From the NCBI GenBank assembly GCA_017379255.1, contig JAFNWZ010000179.1, positions 1 to 5,469 on the forward strand: a stretch of DNA of 5,469 bases, written 5' to 3'. This document shows, one piece after another, positions 1-3,683 of this stretch. The notes under the pieces were generated by a model. The model saw only the letters and a program-made list of their open reading frames with translations. It did no database searches and was not told the DNA's origin. The position numbers and the translations under genes are program-made. Every line of letters begins with the position of its first letter. Position 1 is the first letter of the stretch. This stretch comes from Akkermansia sp. (GTDB taxonomy: Bacteria > Verrucomicrobiota > Verrucomicrobiia > Verrucomicrobiales > Akkermansiaceae).

Positions 1-75
1 GCCCCATGGGACACCCGGCCCGGATTTTCACTTACCCCGCAGGCAAATTGAAGTAAAGAACGCTGCGCTCACTTC

Positions 76-103
76 CATTCTGCATTCTGACTTCTGCATT
101 CCT
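76..103. repeat. Short heptanucleotide tandem repeat
   Basis: Four consecutive 7-nt units are seen: CATTCTG, CATTCTG, ACTTCTG, CATTCCT. The second is an exact copy of the first and the others differ at two positions each. As a result TTCTGCATTC occurs twice, at 78-87 and 92-101. The tract ends 7 nt before the proposed -35 box of pflA. No coding function is evident. It may be a small slippage-prone repeat or the remnant of a dispersed repeat. Confidence 0.6.
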
Positions 104-110
104 AATAGGA

Positions 111-139
111 TTGATAATCGTTCCAATCTGTGCTAACAT
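111..139 (+). promoter_or_regulatory. Probable pflA promoter (extended -10, leaderless type)
   Basis: A -35 hexamer TTGATA (111-116, 5/6 to TTGACA) is followed by a 17-nt spacer and a -10 TAACAT (134-139, 4/6) preceded by TGC, giving an extended -10 TGCTAACAT. Only 6 nt separate the -10 from the pflA ATG at 146, so the expected start of transcription falls at or next to the start codon. An imperfect dyad, GATTG (109-113) and CAATC (124-128), straddles the -35 and spacer and could be an operator. TTGAT alone resembles half of an FNR/CRP-type site, but the matching half is missing. Confidence 0.55.
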
Positions 140-145
140 GCGGGC

Positions 146-892
146 ATGACAGCAGCCTCTGTATCTGGTCTTGTGCATTCGGTTGAATCCTGCGGCACGG
201 TTGATGGGCCGGGCATCCGTTTCATTGTGTTTCTGGCGGGCTGCAGCCTGCGCTGCCAGTATTGCCACAACCCGGATACTTCCTTCAAGCGCCGGGGCAA
301 GGAACGCACGGTGGAGGATGTGCTGGAGGAAATCGGCCGCTATGCCAACTTCATTAAAAATGCCAAAGGTGGCGTGACCATCAGCGGCGGCGACCCGCTT
401 TTCCAGCCGGATTTCACGCGCGCCCTGCTCCGCGGCTGCAAGGAAATGGGGCTGCACACCTGCCTGGATACCTCCGGGCACCTGGGCTGCAATGCGGATG
501 ATGCCATGCTGGCCGATACCGACCTGGTGCTGCTGGACATCAAAGCCTGGAACCCGGAGCAGTACAGGAAGGTGACGGGGCAGAACCTGCAACCCACCCT
601 CGATTTTGCCGAGAAGCTGGCCGCACGGGGTATCCCCATGTGGCTGCGCTATGTGCTCGTGCCGGGGCTCACCGACCAGCTGGATGACATCACCGCCCTG
701 GCGCGCTATGCCGCCGGGCTGGGCAATGTGCAGCGGGTGGATGTGCTGCCCTTCCACCAGATGGGCAAGTTCAAATGGGGTGAACTCGGGCTCGAATATC
801 CGCTTATGGAGCTGAAGCCGCCTGCCCCGGAGCTCACCGACAAGGTGCGCAGCATTTTCCGCGAGAACGGTTTTGCTTCCTGCACGCATTAA
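146..892 (+). CDS. pflA: Pyruvate formate-lyase-activating enzyme (radical SAM)
   Basis: This protein of 248 residues is close to the usual length of PflA (about 246). It is a cytosolic radical-SAM enzyme that uses a [4Fe-4S] cluster and S-adenosylmethionine to install the glycyl radical on pyruvate formate-lyase, for anaerobic cleavage of pyruvate to acetyl-CoA and formate. The cluster motif C-x3-C-x2-C is seen at Cys33, Cys37 and Cys40 (CSLRCQYC). The SAM-binding GG motif is SGGDP at 80-84, with Asp where many homologues have Glu. Family blocks LLDIK (129-133), RYVLVPGLTD (168-177) and VLPFHQMGKFKW (200-211) are all present. The ATG is fixed by an in-frame TAA at 134-136. No Shine-Dalgarno is visible, and the -10 box lies 6 nt upstream, so the mRNA may be leaderless. 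No pflB is seen in the window. Paralogous glycyl-radical activases usually carry an extra ferredoxin insert, which is absent here, so PflA is strongly preferred. Confidence 0.96.
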   Translation: MTAASVSGLVHSVESCGTVDGPGIRFIVFLAGCSLRCQYCHNPDTSFKRRGKERTVEDVLEEIGRYANFIKNAKGGVTISGGDPLFQPDFTRALLRGCKEMGLHTCLDTSGHLGCNADDAMLADTDLVLLDIKAWNPEQYRKVTGQNLQPTLDFAEKLAARGIPMWLRYVLVPGLTDQLDDITALARYAAGLGNVQRVDVLPFHQMGKFKWGELGLEYPLMELKPPAPELTDKVRSIFRENGFASCTH

Positions 893-896
893 ATCA

Positions 897-918
897 TCCC
901 CTATTGGATTATCGGGGA
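897..918. terminator. Weak hairpin between convergent genes
   Basis: A 5-bp stem TCCCC (897-901) and GGGGA (914-918) with a 12-nt loop lies in the 35-nt gap between the pflA stop and the stop of the minus-strand gene. The position suits a bidirectional terminator, but there is no T-tract on either side and the loop is long, so the call is weak. Confidence 0.25.
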
Positions 919-927
919 CAAAGCCGG

Positions 928-1317
928 TTAGTCCTGCACCACCATAAAGCAGCGAATGCCGGTTTCTGCCTCCCATTCCTGCACCACCTTTCCGGCGGCG
1001 GGGGAAAGCATGGGTGCTTCACCACTCACCGATTTCAGGATGAGCGCCTGGCAACGGTAATCGCCACATTCCTCCCAGGGGGAGAGAAAGAAGCGGGTGT
1101 CCGGCTGGGTGGCTTCCAGGCGCTTGTTCAGTTCAGCAAAGATACTGGCAGGCAGCGTTCCTGCCGCTTCATTGCAGTCATGTGCGCTGGTATAGAAAGC
1201 ACCGCTGGCAAACCGCATGTCCTGGTAATTCCCCAACCTGGGGAGCAAGGCCCGGACACCGCACGCCAGCAGCCACAGCCCCAGCAGGCCCAGGTAGATT
1301 CGCTTCGCCAGCTTCAT
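928..1317 (-). CDS. Small exported protein, possible lipoprotein; unrecognised
   Basis: I do not recognise this 129-residue protein. It starts with a basic n-region (MKLAKR), a hydrophobic stretch (7-18) and LLAC at 16-19, which could be a lipobox with Cys19 as the lipidated residue; the alternative is an uncleaved N-terminal anchor. The rest is soluble-looking and contains four cysteines (48, 84, 89, 123), an even number compatible with two disulfides outside the cytoplasm. The ATG at 1317 overlaps the TGA of the upstream minus-strand gene (ATGA). It is preceded by a clear AAAGGAGAG, so it is preferred over a longer reading from 1407 that would run through that gene. Translation is probably coupled to the partner. 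Function is unknown; paired expression suggests the two products act together at the membrane. Confidence 0.75.
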   Translation of the reverse strand: MKLAKRIYLGLLGLWLLACGVRALLPRLGNYQDMRFASGAFYTSAHDCNEAAGTLPASIFAELNKRLEATQPDTRFFLSPWEECGDYRCQALILKSVSGEAPMLSPAAGKVVQEWEAETGIRCFMVVQD

Positions 1318-1706
1318 TGCGCCCGCTCTCCTTTCCGGTTGATTTCCGCCAGCCATTGCTGAAGCGTTTCCTGAATACCAGGTTTCGTCTTTTCCCGGCT
1401 CCAGCACAAGGCGGGGCGCACATGCACCAGCTCCAGACCGCCATCGGCTGTGGGCACGGCATGCACATATTCATATGTATAGAGGAAAACCGCGAGGGAC
1501 AGGTAAAAACACCCGCTGCGTTCAGCGGTCAGTGCGCTATTAAGGGCGGCCACCTCAGCTACGGTCACGGGGCGTCCGGTCAAGCCGGCCACAGGAGTAC
1601 GCTCAACGGTATACACCGGATGAGAAACAAAAACGATGAGCTCGCCCAGCACCCAGGCGAGCGGTGTCAGCATCAGCCAGCCCAACAGTTTTCCTGCCCG
1701 TCTCAT
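1314..1706 (-). CDS. Small membrane-anchored protein; unrecognised
   Basis: This is the first gene of the two-gene minus-strand operon, 130 residues from the chosen ATG at 1706. The N-terminus is MRRAGK followed by one hydrophobic segment (about 7-28), so it is probably a type II anchored or signal-bearing protein. Downstream, residues 67-79 are hydrophobic and aromatic (FYLSLAVFLYTY) but too polar at the end to be called a second helix with confidence. Cys66 and Cys101 could pair. The C-terminus is a charged amphipathic helix (about 108-125). Alternative starts are ATG at 1718 and 1715, which would have a weak AGGAAAG upstream, or a GTG at 1790. I chose 1706 because an extended -10 (TGCTATGAT) ends 7 nt upstream and because the protein then begins like its downstream partner (basic residues, then a hydrophobic core). 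No family is recognised. Confidence 0.65.
   Translation of the reverse strand: MRRAGKLLGWLMLTPLAWVLGELIVFVSHPVYTVERTPVAGLTGRPVTVAEVAALNSALTAERSGCFYLSLAVFLYTYEYVHAVPTADGGLELVHVRPALCWSREKTKPGIQETLQQWLAEINRKGERAQ
1326..1334 (-). promoter_or_regulatory. Ribosome binding site of the 1317-928 gene
   Basis: AAAGGAGAG on the minus strand ends 8 nt before the ATG at 1317. It lies inside the 3' end of the preceding gene and fixes the start used here. It is the clearest Shine-Dalgarno of the window. Confidence 0.75.
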
Positions 1707-1713
1707 GGGTGCC

Positions 1714-1743
1714 ATCATAGCATACGGCTTTCCTGAATGCCAT
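1714..1743 (-). promoter_or_regulatory. Probable promoter of the minus-strand operon (leaderless type)
   Basis: Reading the minus strand, an extended -10 TGCTATGAT (1722-1714; hexamer TATGAT, 5/6) lies 7 nt upstream of the ATG at 1706. A poor -35, ATGGCA (1743-1738, 4/6), sits 18 nt before it. The extended -10 would compensate for the weak -35. A second, weaker possibility further upstream is TTGTTA and GATAAA with 17-nt spacing, which would give a short leader and start at 1718. The first option is preferred because its -10 matches the pflA pattern. Confidence 0.45.
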
Positions 1744-1866
1744 GTTTTTATCCCCCTGAAACACAATTGTAACAAGGGACATGGAATCACTGCCGCCGCG
1801 CCAGTTCACTGGCATATTCCCTGTCCAGCGCGGTCACATGCTGCGGAAATTCAGTCACGATGATAT

Positions 1867-1978
1867 TGCCCGCCTCAAGGCGGGCAGTGAAATTTGCCTT
1901 CGGCAATCGAAATTACTCCTGCGGAGTATCGAAATCCGCCTGCGGCAGTCGAAATTGAACCCAGCGTTGCTGGGTTCA
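1867..1978. repeat. Tandem array of five different hairpins with a constant linker
   Basis: Five short hairpins follow one another. (1) 1867-1886, 8-bp perfect stem, loop TCAA. (2) 1894-1906, 5 bp, loop TTC. (3) 1914-1928, 6 bp, loop TGC. (4) 1936-1948, 5 positions with one C-A mismatch, loop TGC. (5) 1956-1978, 10-bp perfect stem, loop GTT. They are separated by 7-nt linkers: GTGAAAT (1887-1893), then TCGAAAT three times (1907-1913, 1929-1935, 1949-1955). Stem sequences differ between units while both arms change together, so the structure and the linker are conserved rather than the stems. Units are about 20-27 nt apart. The array lies upstream of both outward promoters, so it may act as DNA or belong to an unmapped transcript. 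From memory it resembles hairpin arrays with ATTTCA/ATTTCG linkers in intergenic regions of gut Clostridia; I could not verify this. Confidence 0.85.
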
Positions 1979-2034
1979 GTAAGATAAATTACAGTTTACC
2001 TCAATCATTGGGACACAGGCGCACGACATCGGAC

Positions 2035-2062
2035 TTGCCAGATAAGCAGCATGGTGTATACT
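2035..2062 (+). promoter_or_regulatory. Probable promoter of the 2074-3683 cluster
   Basis: A -35 TTGCCA (2035-2040, 5/6) is separated by 16 nt from a -10 TATACT (2057-2062, 5/6). Transcription would begin near 2068-2070, leaving a leader of only about 4-6 nt before the ATG at 2074. An AGGAG (2067-2071) lies just 2 nt from that ATG, too close for a normal Shine-Dalgarno and probably partly outside the transcript. Confidence 0.5.
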
Positions 2063-2073
2063 TATCAGGAGCC

Positions 2074-2781
2074 ATGCCGCTGGAAGCATCCACCTATTTC
2101 TATTGCGACAACCTGCCGGAGGATTCTCCCTTGCGGGGGGAGGGGAGGCTGCAGACACGCGAACGCGGCGGGCTTATTTCCCCCTCACTTAAAACCAGTA
2201 TCGCACACGGTGCACCACTTACTTTTCACGAATGGGCCGAGTTTCTGCGCCGGAATCGCGAGCATCTGCGCGACTGCGACACGCCGGCACTGGAAATGGG
2301 CATTTTCAGTACGTGCCAGGTGGCCGAATTCAGTCTGATCATGCCGCAGGAGATGCTGCGACTGTTGGCAGACGCCGGCGTGTGGCTGAATCTCCTGCTC
2401 ATGAGCACCGGCAATGAGCAGGAACGCTACAAGGGGCAATCATACTTTCTGCTGGCAGCCGATACCCCGGCAGAAAACCCACCGGAAGGGCTGCCCCCAT
2501 CCATCATCCGCCACCTGCGGCGCGCCGGCTTATCGCCCCACCGCTTCACCAGCGGGACTCTCCTGCGCTCCTTTTATGATGAACTGATGCAACCCGGCCA
2601 GGCCGGAGGAGCAGGCACGCTGGCCATCTGCAAATACCTGAGCAGCTACAGCTGGGCCGGAATCGATATTTCCCCGGTACTCATGCGCGATTGCTCTGCC
2701 CGCGGCATGCAACTTCTCCTGCACTTCAACCAGCCCCAGCGGCGCGGCCAGCGCATCGCAACCACTCTGACGGACCAATGA
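2074..2781 (+). CDS. Cytosolic protein with two tandem DUF4279-like domains (tentative)
   Basis: The protein has 235 residues, no signal peptide and no membrane helix. Two halves look related. Half one (about 7-110) starts with TYFYCDN and ends FSLIMPQEMLRLLADAG then a hydrophobic strand. Half two (about 123-219) starts with SYFLLAAD, has LPPSIIRHLRRAGLSP at 140-155, and ends IDISPVLMRDCSARG then a hydrophobic strand. A leading beta-strand, a proline-led helix, and a closing 'LSPELL..LA.LG..LDID' block is the layout I associate with DUF4279, a family of unknown function. The match is by eye and the first half is degenerate. The ATG at 2074 follows a promoter; an upstream TTG at 1894 would put the hairpin array into the protein and is rejected. 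It is the first gene of a cluster and overlaps the next by ATGA. Possible roles, including an immunity-like one, are speculation. Confidence 0.65.
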   Translation: MPLEASTYFYCDNLPEDSPLRGEGRLQTRERGGLISPSLKTSIAHGAPLTFHEWAEFLRRNREHLRDCDTPALEMGIFSTCQVAEFSLIMPQEMLRLLADAGVWLNLLLMSTGNEQERYKGQSYFLLAADTPAENPPEGLPPSIIRHLRRAGLSPHRFTSGTLLRSFYDELMQPGQAGGAGTLAICKYLSSYSWAGIDISPVLMRDCSARGMQLLLHFNQPQRRGQRIATTLTDQ

Positions 2782-3122
2782 AGCTCTCCCCGCACCATCT
2801 GACTCGCCTGTTCCGCTACCTCGGCGGCGTAGCTGCGACGTATGCCAATAACCTGTTCTTACAGGTAATCATCATCTGGTTCCTACCCCTCGAACAACAC
2901 CTGCCAGTGCACCCCGCCAGATGGCTCTGCCGGCATCTGATGCCGGAAGTCATCATCGATGGCGAAACCGGGCTGAATGTGCTCATGCTGGATATGCTGA
3001 TATGCCTCACCCTGGTGCTGCTGCCGCTGTGGTATTTCCTGTGCCCCAGGCGCGTTTTCTGCGGATTCCTGGCGCTGTGGGGGCTGAGCCTCGCGGCACT
3101 CCTGTTCACCGTCCATATCTGA
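2778..3122 (+). CDS. Small three-helix membrane protein; unrecognised
   Basis: The protein has 114 residues and no recognised family. Hydrophobic segments lie at about 22-38, 65-88 and 94-113, so three membrane helices are likely, with the basic N-terminus (HHLTRLFR) probably cytoplasmic by the positive-inside rule. A soluble loop of about 25 residues (39-64) contains His, Arg and acidic residues. The ATG overlaps the TGA of the preceding gene (ATGA), and no good Shine-Dalgarno is visible, which points to translational coupling. A longer reading from 2691 would lie in another frame of the preceding gene and has no start signal. The overlap suggests a functional link to the cytosolic protein upstream; what they do together is not evident. 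Confidence 0.75.
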   Translation: MKLSPHHLTRLFRYLGGVAATYANNLFLQVIIIWFLPLEQHLPVHPARWLCRHLMPEVIIDGETGLNVLMLDMLICLTLVLLPLWYFLCPRRVFCGFLALWGLSLAALLFTVHI

Positions 3123-3128
3123 ACCGCC

Positions 3129-3683
3129 ATGAATCTCCGCATCATTCCGCAGCTGACCACGCAGCACTTCTACGACATGGAAGCGCTGGAGCTGCAGTTC
3201 TACGATGCCGAATTCATCACCCCGCCGGAGGAATCGCAACGCTGGTATCTGCACCACCCGCACAGCACCGTGGCGGCTGAATGCAACGGGCAAGTGGTCG
3301 GCTTTGTCAACCTCTTCCCCGTGCTGCCGGAAATCTACGCCGCTCTGCGCGCGGGAACATTCAATGACCATTTTCTGGAGATGGAACACATAGCCCCGCT
3401 TACGGCGCAGCCACTGCACATGTTCCTGAGCTGCATTCTGGTAGACAGGCAGTTCCGCCGGCAGGGGCTCACGCGCCAGCTGCTGCAGGCAGCGGTGCAG
3501 CCCTATGCCGCCCTGCCCTGCGCGGGAGTGATTACCGATAATGTGACGGCAGACGGCTGCGCCTTCTCCGCACGCTACGGCTTCACCCGCCTGCGCCGTT
3601 CCGACCACGATTCGTGGATTTACGAGCAAGCCTGGCCCGATTTTGTCAAACGGGTAACAGGCAGCGCCCCCGGGGTTCAGTAG
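3129..3683 (+). CDS. GNAT-family N-acetyltransferase
   Basis: The protein has 184 residues, soluble, with the layout of a GCN5-related N-acetyltransferase, which moves the acetyl group of acetyl-CoA to an amine. The N-terminal part (1-60) gives the first strands and helices, ending in AECNGQVVGFVNLF, the usual 'd..vvG...l' strand. The acetyl-CoA motif A lies at about 99-122: the strand LSCILVD, then FRRQGLTRQLL, where R110-x-x-G113-x-T115 fits Q/R-x-x-G-x-G/A except for Thr at the last place. A C-terminal block with N138, A145 and YGF (150-152) matches motif B. The substrate cannot be read from sequence. The ATG lies 6 nt after the preceding stop with no clear Shine-Dalgarno, so coupled translation is likely. 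The last 7 nt overlap the stop region of the convergent gene. Confidence 0.9.
   Translation: MNLRIIPQLTTQHFYDMEALELQFYDAEFITPPEESQRWYLHHPHSTVAAECNGQVVGFVNLFPVLPEIYAALRAGTFNDHFLEMEHIAPLTAQPLHMFLSCILVDRQFRRQGLTRQLLQAAVQPYAALPCAGVITDNVTADGCAFSARYGFTRLRRSDHDSWIYEQAWPDFVKRVTGSAPGVQ

Larger units (their letters stand above)
1707..2073. other. Divergent intergenic region
   Basis: This stretch of about 370 bases separates the minus-strand operon from the plus-strand cluster, and I see no convincing gene in it. It holds the two outward-facing promoters, a spaced inverted repeat CCATGT (1740-1745) and ACATGG (1779-1784), the palindrome ACAATTGT (1763-1770), and the five-hairpin array at 1867-1978. Short open frames crossing it lack a start signal or family features. 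Confidence 0.6.

Noticed and set aside
111..128. FNR/CRP-type operator over the pflA promoter
   Set aside because: Only one half-site (TTGAT) is good; the second half expected at fixed spacing is not there. The weaker GATTG-N10-CAATC dyad is kept only as an observation.
32..976. Long minus-strand open frame opposite pflA
   Set aside because: It is antisense to an unmistakable pflA, shows no family features and runs through the promoter and the convergent gap; an effect of G+C-rich codon use.
904..1736. Plus-strand open frames opposite the two small minus-strand genes
   Set aside because: They lack a start signal and their proteins are His/Pro/Gln-rich with no hydrophobic or family pattern, whereas the minus strand has ATGA coupling, a ribosome binding site and signal sequences.
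1740..1784. Inverted repeat CCATGT/ACATGG as a terminator or attachment site
   Set aside because: Six base pairs with a 33-nt interior are easily found by chance and no integrase or T-tract accompanies it.
1603..1815. Alternative minus-strand start with AGGGGGAT upstream of an ATG at 1744
   Set aside because: The Shine-Dalgarno looks good but that frame does not join the coding frame of the 130-residue protein and ends after a short featureless peptide; a frameshift is possible but unsupported.
1867..1978. CRISPR array
   Set aside because: The constant part is only 7 nt and the variable parts are self-complementary hairpins of unequal size; no cas genes are present.
2883..3629. 248-residue minus-strand open frame opposite the membrane protein and GNAT
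   Set aside because: The plus strand has recognisable GNAT motifs and membrane helices; the antisense product is His/Gln/Arg-rich and featureless.
3663..3680. Terminator after the GNAT gene
   Set aside because: CCCCGGGG is self-complementary but leaves no loop, and no T-run follows on either strand.
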